Shown here: positions 1 to 5,898 of the stretch, one piece after another
How the letters are laid out: each line of letters opens with the position of its first letter
Numbering within the stretch: position 1 is the stretch's first letter
Assembly (NCBI GenBank): GCA_017473285.1
Contig: JAFULP010000062.1
Location: 1 to 9,384, forward strand
DNA: 9,384 nucleotides
Reading direction: 5' to 3'
Source of the DNA: Clostridia bacterium
GTDB lineage: Bacteria > Bacillota > Clostridia > Christensenellales > UBA1242
Made by a program: the position numbers and the translations under genes
Notes under the pieces: generated by a model
Seen by the model: the letters and a program-made list of their open reading frames with translations, nothing else
Told to the model about the DNA's origin: nothing
The model's database searches: none

Positions 1-114
1 CGCTTCGCTTATGAAGCCGTAACTTCGTTACTTATTAATGACTGATTTATAAATATTTATATAATCTGTCCTCAATAAGCAAACTTGTTTGAGTCTTCAT
101 ACTTTCATATTTTA
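1..114. repeat. Partial copy A of a dispersed intergenic hairpin repeat
   Basis: This segment aligns with the repeat at 5631-5745. Positions 1-31 match 5631-5661 with four differences, and 61-100 match 5692-5731 nearly exactly. It carries hairpins GTAAC-TTC-GTTAC (19-31) and CAAAC-TT-GTTTG (80-91). Two of the four differences in the first block (21 and 29) are paired with each other in the 19-31 stem, so an A-T pair here is a G-C pair in the other copy. The left end of the element lies outside the window. It sits downstream of rbgA, so it would be in the 3' untranslated region or intergenic space. It has no coding capacity. Confidence 0.8.
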
Positions 115-199
115 ATAAGCGCAGCGTTTTCATTTTATATGGCTTTAGCCATGTCTTAATATTTTCATAACATTTAGTTTGCATATGGCAAACTAAATG
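115..199. other. String of short hairpins downstream of and overlapping the rbgA 3' end
   Basis: Three inverted repeats follow one another: AAGCG/CGTTT around CAG (117-129, one G-U pair), ATGGCT/AGCCAT with a two-base centre (139-152), and a perfect 12-bp stem CATTTAGTTTGC / GCAAACTAAATG with a 5-nt loop (171-182 / 188-199). The last one includes the final codons and the stop codon of rbgA. None is followed by a T-tract on either strand, so none is a classical intrinsic terminator. They may end or stabilise the rbgA mRNA, or belong to the adjacent repeat family; I cannot tell which. With copy A this accounts for the whole non-coding left end. Confidence 0.6.
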
Positions 200-1040
200 T
201 CACTTTGCCCAAACTACCTTTTCTAAAATCGTTAAGTATCAATTTTGCCACACGCTCATAGTCAATTTCATTGCCCTTTAGTATGCAACCACGCTTACGG
301 GCAACCATTTCTAGTACGGACATACAATCTTGCATATTATCAATATCAAACTTGCGTTCAATACTTAGTTTGTAATTTTCGGCAAACTTGGACTTGATAT
401 TTAGTAGTTTAACTGCCAATTTGCCTGCAATTTCAACAATATTTAGCACATCGTCCTTAATGCTTCCAATATATGCAAGTTGGTATGCCAAATCTTCATC
501 TTCAAAACTTGGCCATAGTGTGCCTGGCGTGTCCATAATTTGTAATGTTGGGTTAACGGTAACCCATTGTACATTTTTAGTAACGCCCGCCTTGTCGCCC
601 GTAACAGCACGAGCCTTGCCACAAAGGTTGTTTACAATGGTGGATTTGCCCGAATTTGGCACACCCAAAACCATTGCCCTAAACACAAAGTTTACTTGCT
701 TTTCACGGTTTCCCGCCACCTTGTCCTTAAGTAAGTCCATAATGGCGTTAACTATCACCACGCATGACTTGCTAATAGTTGCATTGGTCACCACGCATCT
801 ACTGTTAGGCAAACTATTAAAGTGTTGCTTCCATTTGGTTGTTGCCACTTCGTTTGCCTTGTCGCTCTTGTTAAGCACATACACAATTGGCTTGTCGCCT
901 ATTACTTTTACAAACTCAGGATTTAAGCACGCCTTAGGGCTACGAGCATCTAACACATACACAAAACAATTGCAAAGTTTGTTCAACTCTTGCATTTGCT
1001 TCAATGTTTTATTCATATGTCCCGGAAACCAATTAATCAT
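174..1040 (-). CDS. rbgA: RbgA/YlqF, ribosome biogenesis GTPase
   Basis: This is a circularly permuted GTPase that, in Bacillus, acts late in 50S subunit assembly. The sequence shows the N-terminal WFPGHM motif (residues 4-9) typical of the family. The G motifs follow in permuted order: NKSD (G4, 57-60), GVPNSGKST (G1/P-loop, 126-134), the G2 Thr at 154 in GVT, and DTPG (G3, 170-173). A C-terminal helical RNA-binding domain ends in FRKGSLGKVTFSLP. At 288 residues it is of normal family length. The start is supported by AAAAGGA about 7 nt upstream. Only 18 nt separate it from the PIN-domain gene and no terminator lies between, so it is probably co-transcribed from the promoter at 2123-2095. 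Its last codons form one arm of a 12-bp hairpin. Confidence 0.96.
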   Translation of the reverse strand: MINWFPGHMNKTLKQMQELNKLCNCFVYVLDARSPKACLNPEFVKVIGDKPIVYVLNKSDKANEVATTKWKQHFNSLPNSRCVVTNATISKSCVVIVNAIMDLLKDKVAGNREKQVNFVFRAMVLGVPNSGKSTIVNNLCGKARAVTGDKAGVTKNVQWVTVNPTLQIMDTPGTLWPSFEDEDLAYQLAYIGSIKDDVLNIVEIAGKLAVKLLNIKSKFAENYKLSIERKFDIDNMQDCMSVLEMVARKRGCILKGNEIDYERVAKLILNDFRKGSLGKVTFSLPYAN

Positions 1041-1058
1041 ATCAAATCCTTTTATATT

Positions 1059-1859
1059 TTACAATGTAAATACATCTTTGTCGTCAATATTAACATCTAC
1101 AAAGTCGCACAAAAATGTTGTGTGATCTTTGTTCCATTTTCTCAATTTAGACACAAACATACTGATTGAATACGCTTCTGGAGAACGTTTATATCCATCT
1201 CTTGTAGTATATATTAACCCATAGTTGTAATTTACCTGCTTAATCTTGCCATTTCGCTTATAATCTTCATCATCTACGTTTACATGCACTAAATGCTTTA
1301 AATTAGCCGTAACAAAGTTTAATCCGCATAATGCATACTCAGCAGTAATACACGCATCGGCTGTAACCCTTTCTTGCAATGATACGCCATCACGCTCATT
1401 ATCAATTGCATTTGCTTCACCATACTTAGTAGCAAGTTCCATTCTCTTAGTATAAAATATTGGAGCATCTTTGTCATCTACTACAATTTCGTGTAAATAA
1501 TCTTCTATAAATTTCTCAACTTGTTTTACCCCCCCCTCACACTCATATTTAACTGTTGGTGAAACATATGCTTCAATTTCACCACTTTTAATGGCTGTTA
1601 ATAATTGATGAATATTTTTCAAATTGCCGTATATTTCAATACCACTTGGGAGTTCTATCGTTTCACCTAAATAATTGTCTTTAAGTATTGGTGGCAAGTC
1701 TTTTCGCCTAGTTGATGCAAACACTCTTGTATCCAACGCTCTTTTATCAAGCAAGTCTTTAACAATGCCCGTTGGGTCAAATTTAGGGTCATTAAGTTTA
1801 GATAAATATATCACCGTATTTGCATCTAAACCTATTTTTATCTTTTGCTTACTCGCCAT
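1059..1859 (-). CDS. PIN-domain protein, putative RNase, toxin-like
   Basis: This 266-residue protein has PIN-domain hallmarks in order: a first strand ending in GLDAN (Asp12, Asn14), a second conserved acid in SPTVKYECE (Glu106), and a third in TADACITAEYAL (Asp168) followed by FVTANLKHL (182-190). PIN domains are metal-dependent RNases and many are VapC-like toxins. At 266 residues it is about twice VapC size, with an insertion between the first two motifs and a C-terminal extension of about 75 residues of unknown role. Its ATG overlaps the end of the upstream small gene by 11 nt, and a strong AAGGAGGG lies 6 nt upstream inside that gene, implying translational coupling. An 8-G run (coding strand, 1536-1529) follows the Glu106 motif. 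Substrate and physiological role are unknown; toxin activity is inferred from fold and arrangement. Confidence 0.75.
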   Translation of the reverse strand: MASKQKIKIGLDANTVIYLSKLNDPKFDPTGIVKDLLDKRALDTRVFASTRRKDLPPILKDNYLGETIELPSGIEIYGNLKNIHQLLTAIKSGEIEAYVSPTVKYECEGGVKQVEKFIEDYLHEIVVDDKDAPIFYTKRMELATKYGEANAIDNERDGVSLQERVTADACITAEYALCGLNFVTANLKHLVHVNVDDEDYKRNGKIKQVNYNYGLIYTTRDGYKRSPEAYSISMFVSKLRKWNKDHTTFLCDFVDVNIDDKDVFTL

Positions 1860-2076
1860 CTTTGCCCTCCTTGTTGTCGAACACCTTTTTAAGTTTAGCG
1901 TAACTTACCGTCTTTTTATTTTTTCTAGTTTCGTTAAGATGCTTGTTAATTTTAAGCATTTCTTCCAAGTAATTATCACTATTTGCTATTTGTTCAATAT
2001 TTTTTCTTCTTTCATCAAGTATGCGGCCCATGTTTTCCATTTCATCTACTAATTGCTGATTATTATTCTTTTCCAT
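1849..2076 (-). CDS. Small charged coiled-coil protein, possible antitoxin partner of the PIN protein
   Basis: I do not recognise this family. I start it at the internal ATG (2076-2074), giving 75 residues, because AGGAG lies 5 nt upstream of it; an in-frame ATG at 2106 lies inside the promoter region and lacks a ribosome binding site. The protein is highly charged and mostly helical in character (MEKNNNQQLVDEMENMG at the start), with heptad-like hydrophobic spacing through about residue 50 and a basic stretch RKNKKTVSYAKLKKVF near the C-terminus. No zinc, membrane or catalytic motif is visible. It is first in its transcript and overlaps the PIN gene start, the usual antitoxin-before-toxin order. 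An antitoxin role is inference from position only; it could equally be an adaptor or RNA-binding partner. Confidence 0.65.
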   Translation of the reverse strand: MEKNNNQQLVDEMENMGRILDERRKNIEQIANSDNYLEEMLKINKHLNETRKNKKTVSYAKLKKVFDNKEGKDGE

Positions 2077-2094
2077 AATATCTCCTTTTGGTTT

Positions 2095-2123
2095 ATTATA
2101 TATCAAAACTCCCTTATTGTCAA
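2095..2123 (-). promoter_or_regulatory. Consensus sigma-A promoter for the small gene-PIN-rbgA unit
   Basis: The minus strand shows TTGACA (2123-2118), a 17-bp spacer and TATAAT (2100-2095), a perfect match to the vegetative consensus. The -35 box begins one base after the T-run of the trmD terminator. Transcription would start near 2088, about 12 nt before the ATG at 2076, leaving room for little more than the ribosome binding site. Confidence 0.85.
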
Positions 2124-2124
2124 T

Positions 2125-2150
2125 AAAAAAATGCTTAACAATTTAAGCAT
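2125..2150 (-). terminator. Intrinsic terminator of the ylxM-trmD operon
   Basis: On the minus strand ATGCTTAA (2150-2143), loop ATTG and TTAAGCAT (2138-2131) form a perfect 8-bp stem followed by a T-run to 2125. It starts 11 nt after the trmD stop codon and separates that operon from the PIN-rbgA unit. Confidence 0.88.
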
Positions 2151-2161
2151 CTTTTCGTATA

Positions 2162-2824
2162 TTAACCCAACAAATCCGGTCGGTTACGCTTTGTGTTTTC
2201 TAGCGAATTATTTTTACGCCACTTTTCAATATTGGCGTGATGCCCCGAAAGTAGTATTTCAGGCACTTTTAAACCCTTGTATTCAGCCGGTCTTGTATAT
2301 TGGTCATATTCTAGTAGATTACTACTAAAACTTTCACTATCAAGGCTATCCGCCGTAATCACATCGGGTATTAACCTTGCCACAGCGTCAATCACCACCA
2401 TTGCAGGCAGTTCGCCACCTGTTAGCACATAATCGCCAATTGATAGTTCTTCGATATTAAAGTAATCAATAACTCGTTGGTCAATGCCTTCATAATGGCC
2501 ACAAAGCAATACTATGTGCTCTAACTCAGACATTTGCTTTGCAATTGCTTGCTTAAACACCTTGCCTCTTGGCGACATATAGTATACTTTTGATTTATCT
2601 GTAATCACACTTTCAATCGCATTAAACAAAGGTTCACATAGCATCACCATGCCCGCACCACCGCCATAAGGCTCGTCATCACACTTAAAGTGTGGACTAG
2701 ATGCAAAGTCACGAATATTGGTAACTTTGACTACGATTTTGCCATCATCTTGCGCACGCTTTAGTATGCTATGATTAAGGCTGGTAAACATCTCTGGAAA
2801 TAGCGTTAACACATCTATTGTCAT
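2162..2824 (-). CDS. trmD: TrmD, tRNA (guanine-N1)-methyltransferase
   Basis: This enzyme transfers a methyl group from S-adenosylmethionine to N1 of G37 in tRNAs, preventing +1 frameshifting. It is a SPOUT-family trefoil-knot enzyme that acts as a dimer. Family motifs are all visible: DEPYGGGAGMVM (50-61), SPRGKVF (84-90), CGHYEGIDQRV (108-118), SIGDYVLTGGELPAMVVIDA (128-147) and LLEYDQYTRPAEYKGLKVP (170-188). The C-terminal tRNA-binding part ends in TKRNRPDLLG. At 220 residues it is slightly shorter than the roughly 240 of many homologues, but no core motif is missing. The position equivalent to catalytic Asp169 (E. coli numbering) appears to be Glu164 (SESF), a conservative change I believe also occurs in other clostridial TrmDs. 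Its ATG overlaps the rimM stop as ATGA. It is the last gene of its operon. Confidence 0.97.
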   Translation of the reverse strand: MTIDVLTLFPEMFTSLNHSILKRAQDDGKIVVKVTNIRDFASSPHFKCDDEPYGGGAGMVMLCEPLFNAIESVITDKSKVYYMSPRGKVFKQAIAKQMSELEHIVLLCGHYEGIDQRVIDYFNIEELSIGDYVLTGGELPAMVVIDAVARLIPDVITADSLDSESFSSNLLEYDQYTRPAEYKGLKVPEILLSGHHANIEKWRKNNSLENTKRNRPDLLG

Positions 2825-3315
2825 ACTCGTATCTCCAAAAATCTATCATAATCGATTATGAATATCTTATTGGATTTATCAATTTGTAGTGTATCTTCTA
2901 CAAAAGGCACCATATATGTAGTACCGCCGCAGTTGATTGAAATAATATCGGCACTGCCATAATTTTCAACATCAACCACTACGCCAACATATTTGCCGTC
3001 CTTAGTTTTTACTTCCATACCAATATATTCGCTAGACAAAATTATGTCGTCAAAAACATCATAGTCTTCACGCTTAACATATATTGGTTGGTTACGATAA
3101 GTTTCAGCATCGTTGCACGATTTGATTGTATCTAGCATCACTGAATAAAAGCCATTTAGTGGCATAATTTTTGTAATTTTACTAGGAATTTTGCTTTTGC
3201 CCAAATACACTTGCTTAAATACAGAAAAAGGGATGTCAGGTAAATTAACTGACACCTTTACAGCACCTTTAACGCCATGTGGGCGTAATATTTTTGCTAT
3301 TTGAATTTCGCTCAT
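2821..3315 (-). CDS. rimM: RimM, 16S rRNA processing / 30S maturation factor
   Basis: RimM binds S19 and assists maturation of the 30S head. The N-terminal RimM barrel begins with the typical IAKILRPHGVKGAVKV (residues 6-21). The C-terminal PRC-barrel is recognisable around YIGMEVKTKDGKYVGVVVDV (97-116) and in the MVPFVEDTLQID segment. At 164 residues it has the usual length. The ribosome binding site TAGGAG overlaps the khpA stop codon, with a gap of only 6 nt between the genes, and the 3' end overlaps trmD by 4 nt, so translation of the three is probably coupled. No ylqD homologue sits between khpA and rimM, unlike in Bacillus subtilis. Confidence 0.95.
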   Translation of the reverse strand: MSEIQIAKILRPHGVKGAVKVSVNLPDIPFSVFKQVYLGKSKIPSKITKIMPLNGFYSVMLDTIKSCNDAETYRNQPIYVKREDYDVFDDIILSSEYIGMEVKTKDGKYVGVVVDVENYGSADIISINCGGTTYMVPFVEDTLQIDKSNKIFIIDYDRFLEIRV

Positions 3316-3321
3316 ACTCTC

Positions 3322-3549
3322 CTACTTTGAAGCAAACTTAATGCGAATGCGCTCACGACTGCTAGAAGATTTTGCAATTGTGCGTATTGCTTCAGCAATC
3401 TTGCCACCCTTGCCAATAACTCCACCAAGGTCGTTAGACGCAACTGTTACATTATACAATGTAAATCTATCTTCTTGTGAAGATGTAACACTTACAGCAT
3501 CCTTGTCGCTTACAATGGATTTAACCATAAATTCAATTAATTCTTGCAT
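3322..3549 (-). CDS. khpA: KhpA (YlqC), KH-domain RNA-binding protein
   Basis: This 75-residue single KH domain carries the nucleic-acid-binding GxxG loop as VIGKGGKIAEAIRTI (residues 44-58), flanked by the expected strands and a basic C-terminal strand RERIRIKF. Members in Firmicutes bind RNA, often as a heterodimer with KhpB (Jag/EloR), and influence cell-wall growth or sRNA-dependent regulation. It lies 3 nt after the rpsP stop and 6 nt before rimM, the standard position. No strong ribosome binding site is seen directly upstream, only AGAAGG some 13 nt away, so translation is likely coupled to rpsP. Confidence 0.94.
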   Translation of the reverse strand: MQELIEFMVKSIVSDKDAVSVTSSQEDRFTLYNVTVASNDLGGVIGKGGKIAEAIRTIAKSSSSRERIRIKFASK

Positions 3550-3552
3550 AAA

Positions 3553-3849
3553 CTACTTAGCCTTCTTTTTCTTGTTATTTGTTTTAGCAACGCTGTTACC
3601 CTTAACTTCGATTACACCTGCAGTTTGCAAAATGCTTTTTGCAGTTTCAGTAGGTTGAGCACCGTTTGCTAACCACTTCTTTGCTAGTTCAACATTAATG
3701 TTAATTTCAGCAGGGGTCTTAAGTGGGTCATATGTTCCAATTTGTTCAATAACTTTACCGTCACGAGCCACTCTTGCATCAGCAACAACCACTCTGTAGA
3801 AAGGTGATTTCTTGTCGCCTAGTCTTGTTAATCTAATTCTTACTGCCAT
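3553..3849 (-). CDS. rpsP: Ribosomal protein S16
   Basis: S16 binds 16S rRNA in the 30S body. The sequence begins MAVRIRLTRLGDKKSPFYRV and continues with VVADARVARDGKVIEQIGTYDP, diagnostic of the family, then the ELAKKWLANGAQPTETAKSIL helix. A short basic tail (NNKKKKAK) ends the 98-residue protein. The start is fixed by a near-perfect AGGAGG 5 nt upstream (3860-3855). It follows ffh by 74 nt with no terminator between, so it is part of the same operon, although that gap also holds a weak TATAAT and a small hairpin. Confidence 0.97.
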   Translation of the reverse strand: MAVRIRLTRLGDKKSPFYRVVVADARVARDGKVIEQIGTYDPLKTPAEININVELAKKWLANGAQPTETAKSILQTAGVIEVKGNSVAKTNNKKKKAK

Positions 3850-3881
3850 AATTTCCTCCTATAATTTTTTGTATATATAAA

Positions 3882-3900
3882 ATTGCAATGCAATATTATA
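3882..3900 (-). other. Small hairpin and isolated TATAAT in the ffh-rpsP gap
   Basis: The gap contains ATTGC/GCAAT around a 3-nt loop (3882-3894) directly beside TATAAT (3900-3895, minus strand). No -35-like hexamer is present 16-18 bp upstream of the TATAAT. I therefore do not call a promoter. The hairpin could be an RNA processing or stability element that adjusts the rpsP level relative to ffh, but this is conjecture. Confidence 0.3.
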
Positions 3901-3923
3901 TCAATTTTAATAATTTATGCGGT

Positions 3924-5264
3924 TTAACCCTTCATCATTTTCATAAGGTTAGCCATTCCGCCACGCTTATTGTTTTTAAGTTGTTTCATCATCTCTTTTG
4001 ATTGATTAAACTGCTTAATTAATTGGTTTACATCGCTTACTTGCACGCCCGCACCTTTGGCTATGCGGTTACGCCTTGAGCCATTGATAATATCAGGGTT
4101 TTCACGCTCTTGCTCGGTCATTGATTGGATAATTGCCTTGTTTTTTGCTAGCATTTTTTCATCAATCGATTCTTCCAATTGGCGCATCTTGCCAGCCACA
4201 CCAGGCAACATTGAAAGCACTGATTTTAGCCCGCCCATTTTATTAAGATTATCCATTTGCGCAATATAGTCGTTAAAGGTAAATGAATTTTCTCTAAATT
4301 TCTTTTCCATTTCCTTTACTTGTTGCTCATCCACCGCTTCTTGCGCCTTGTCAATAAGGGTAAGTATGTCCCCCATACCAAGAATACGAGATGCCATACG
4401 GTCTGGGTAGAAAGGCTCTAAATCGGTCAACTTTTCGCCCACGCTACAGAACTTAATTGGCTTACCAATAACGCTCCTTACGCTCAACGCCACACCACCA
4501 CGAGTGTCACCGTCCAGTTTGGTAAGCGCCACACCAGTAACATCAAGCGCATCGTTAAACGCTGTTGACACATTAACTGCTTCCTGACCAATCATTGAGT
4601 CGATAACCAGCAATATTTCAGTAGGGTTTAATTCCTTCTTCAATTGCTTTAATTCTTCCATCAACTTTTCGTCAATTTGAAGGCGTCCAGCAGTATCAAT
4701 AATCACCGTGTCAAGCATATACTTTTCAGCGTATTTAATTGCTTCACGGCTGGTTTTAACAGGGTTATCCGTGCCACGCTCAAACACATCTACATTAATT
4801 GATTTGCCCAATACTTTTAATTGGTCAATTGCCGCAGGTCTGTACACATCGCACGCTACCAACAATGGCTTTTTGCCTTGCTTTTTAAGTGATAGTGCCA
4901 GTTTGCCACTAAGGGTGGTTTTACCGCTACCTTGCAAGCCACACATCATAATAATTGTAGGTGGTTTTGGTGCTACTTCCAACTTTACATTTTCGCCACC
5001 CATAAGTGCTGTAAGTTCGTCACGCACAATCTTAATTACTTGTTGCGCTGGGGTTAAACTTTTAAGTATCTCTTCCCCAATCGCCTTTTCGCTAACGGTT
5101 GCAATAAACTTCTTAACCACCGCAAAGTTAACATCCGCTTCAAGTAGCGCCACACGCACTTCACGCATCGCTTCCTTGATTTCTAGTTCGGTCAACTTAC
5201 CACGCTTAGTAAGTTTGCTAAATATATGATTTAATCTCTCGCCTAGTCCTTGAAATAATGCCAT
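3924..5264 (-). CDS. ffh: Ffh, SRP54 GTPase subunit of the signal recognition particle
   Basis: Ffh binds SRP RNA and hydrophobic signal sequences and delivers ribosome-nascent chains to FtsY at the membrane. The helical N domain spans about 1-95 (MALFQGLGERLNHIFSKL). The GTPase domain shows GLQGSGKTT (109-117), DVYRPAA (139-145), DTAGR (190-194), TKLDGD (248-253) and VGEKLTDLEPF (275-285). The methionine-rich M domain (about 325-446) contains the RNA-binding GSRRNRIAKGAG (395-406) and a Met-rich tail (GGMANLMKMMKG). At 446 residues it is the normal length. Its ATG shares one base with the ylxM stop (TAATG), giving tight coupling. It is the second gene of the operon driven from 5821-5793. Confidence 0.98.
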   Translation of the reverse strand: MALFQGLGERLNHIFSKLTKRGKLTELEIKEAMREVRVALLEADVNFAVVKKFIATVSEKAIGEEILKSLTPAQQVIKIVRDELTALMGGENVKLEVAPKPPTIIMMCGLQGSGKTTLSGKLALSLKKQGKKPLLVACDVYRPAAIDQLKVLGKSINVDVFERGTDNPVKTSREAIKYAEKYMLDTVIIDTAGRLQIDEKLMEELKQLKKELNPTEILLVIDSMIGQEAVNVSTAFNDALDVTGVALTKLDGDTRGGVALSVRSVIGKPIKFCSVGEKLTDLEPFYPDRMASRILGMGDILTLIDKAQEAVDEQQVKEMEKKFRENSFTFNDYIAQMDNLNKMGGLKSVLSMLPGVAGKMRQLEESIDEKMLAKNKAIIQSMTEQERENPDIINGSRRNRIAKGAGVQVSDVNQLIKQFNQSKEMMKQLKNNKRGGMANLMKMMKG

Positions 5265-5584
5265 TACAATTCCTCCAAAATCTTGCTAATTTGTTGCTTT
5301 AAGTTACTATCTTGTGTACTTTCAAGCAAATCGGTTAGTTTGTGTTTCAAATTTTGAAATTTATCCAAAATCTTTAACTCTTGTTCCAACTTTAGCATAC
5401 TAAGTATCGCATTGTCAAGCGTATATTTAACCGCTTGGCGAGAAATGTTAAGCAAATCACTAACTTCACCAAGGCTTAAGTCTTGCAACACGCAAAAATT
5501 GATAATTTGTTGCTGTTTATCGGTCAAACTATTGCCATAAATTTCAAATAGCGCCCCAATTTCAACTTTAGTTGCAATATCCAT
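5264..5584 (-). CDS. ylxM: YlxM, UPF0122 helix-turn-helix protein associated with SRP
   Basis: YlxM is a small predicted DNA/RNA-binding protein encoded beside ffh in many Firmicutes and thought to modulate SRP. The 106 residues contain LTDKQQQIINFCVLQDLSLG followed by EVSDLLNISRQAVKYTLDNA (about 39-58), a sigma region 4-like helix-turn-helix. The C-terminal half is helical and charged. The start is supported by AAAGGGGG just upstream. It is the first gene of the operon, behind a leader of about 200 nt that carries the repeat element. Its stop overlaps the ffh start (TAATG). Confidence 0.93.
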   Translation of the reverse strand: MDIATKVEIGALFEIYGNSLTDKQQQIINFCVLQDLSLGEVSDLLNISRQAVKYTLDNAILSMLKLEQELKILDKFQNLKHKLTDLLESTQDSNLKQQISKILEEL

Positions 5585-5609
5585 AAGCCCCCTTTAAGAC
5601 TATATTAAT

Positions 5610-5745
5610 GAAAATATTAAACTATGAAGTCGCTTCGCTTATGATGTCGTGACTTCGTCACTTATTATGGTTCTGTTTTAATATCTTAATTATAATCTAT
5701 CCACAATAAGCAAACTTGTTTGCGTCTTCATATTTTCATACTTTC
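5610..5745. repeat. MITE-like inverted-repeat element (copy B) in the ylxM-ffh leader
   Basis: The ends 5610-5632 and 5723-5745 are inverted repeats of one another, 19 of 23 positions matching (GAAAATATTAAACTATGAAG at left). Inside are hairpins GAAG-TCG-CTTC (5626-5636), GTGAC-TTC-GTCAC (5649-5661) and CAAAC-TT-GTTTG (5711-5722). The element is a relative of copy A at 1-114. It is non-coding and about 136 bp long, lying wholly between the operon promoter and the ylxM start, so it is transcribed as 5' untranslated leader. I did not identify an unambiguous target-site duplication. Mobility is inferred from the two copies and the inverted ends. Confidence 0.7.
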
Positions 5746-5766
5746 ATACTTATGATTAGTCTTCTT

Positions 5767-5781
5767 GTAAAGTAGTTTTAC
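5767..5781 (-). other. Weak 5'-terminal hairpin in the ylxM leader
   Basis: GTAAA and TTTAC, separated by five bases, form a short inverted repeat a few bases after the expected transcription start (about 5786). It could protect the 5' end of the operon mRNA. The stem is only 5 bp and A/T-rich, so support is weak. Confidence 0.3.
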
Positions 5782-5792
5782 TTAACACTTGC

Positions 5793-5821
5793 ATTATATC
5801 ACACCCAATATCCTTTGTCAA
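5793..5821 (-). promoter_or_regulatory. Consensus extended -10 promoter of the ylxM-ffh-rpsP-khpA-rimM-trmD operon
   Basis: On the minus strand TTGACA (5821-5816), a 17-bp spacer and TATAAT (5798-5793) match the sigma-A consensus exactly. TGA directly before the -10 gives a TGn extended element. The 37 bp between the upstream terminator and the -35 are almost pure A/T with A- and T-tracts, resembling an UP element. The expected start is near 5786, leaving a leader of about 200 nt before ylxM. Confidence 0.9.
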
Positions 5822-5856
5822 CACTTTTTTATAAATATTTGTAAATTATTAAAAAC

Positions 5857-5882
5857 AAAAAAAGACTAATTAAAGCCTTTTT
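5857..5882 (-). terminator. Intrinsic terminator of the sigma4/alphaCTD gene
   Basis: On the minus strand AAAAAGGCT (5882-5874), loop TTAATT and AGTCTTTTT (5867-5859) form a 9-bp stem with one G-U pair. The T-run continues, interrupted once, to 5851. It begins 16 nt after the stop codon of the upstream gene and insulates it from the ylxM operon promoter. Confidence 0.85.
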
Positions 5883-5898
5883 GCATTATTTTTAAATT

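Noticed and set aside
388..1125. Plus-strand open frame of 245 codons opposite rbgA
   Set aside because: It is the antisense shadow of a gene with all GTPase motifs, has no ribosome binding site or recognisable domain, and its composition follows the opposite strand.
2077..2106. Upstream ATG for the small coiled-coil gene, adding ten residues
   Set aside because: It lies beside or upstream of the expected transcription start and within the promoter, with no ribosome binding site. The ATG at 2076 has AGGAG at good spacing.
2162..2824. TrmD lacking the usual catalytic Asp (Glu in SESF) and having DQR for DER
   Set aside because: Both are conservative, and I believe they occur in other clostridial TrmDs. 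All other motifs are intact, so I do not treat them as loss of function.
3895..3900. Internal promoter before rpsP
   Set aside because: TATAAT is present but no -35-like hexamer lies at an acceptable distance, and A/T-rich DNA produces such matches by chance.
5697..5705. CTATCCACA resembling a DnaA box
   Set aside because: It is a single near-match inside a repeat; the other copy does not preserve it and there is no box cluster or origin context.
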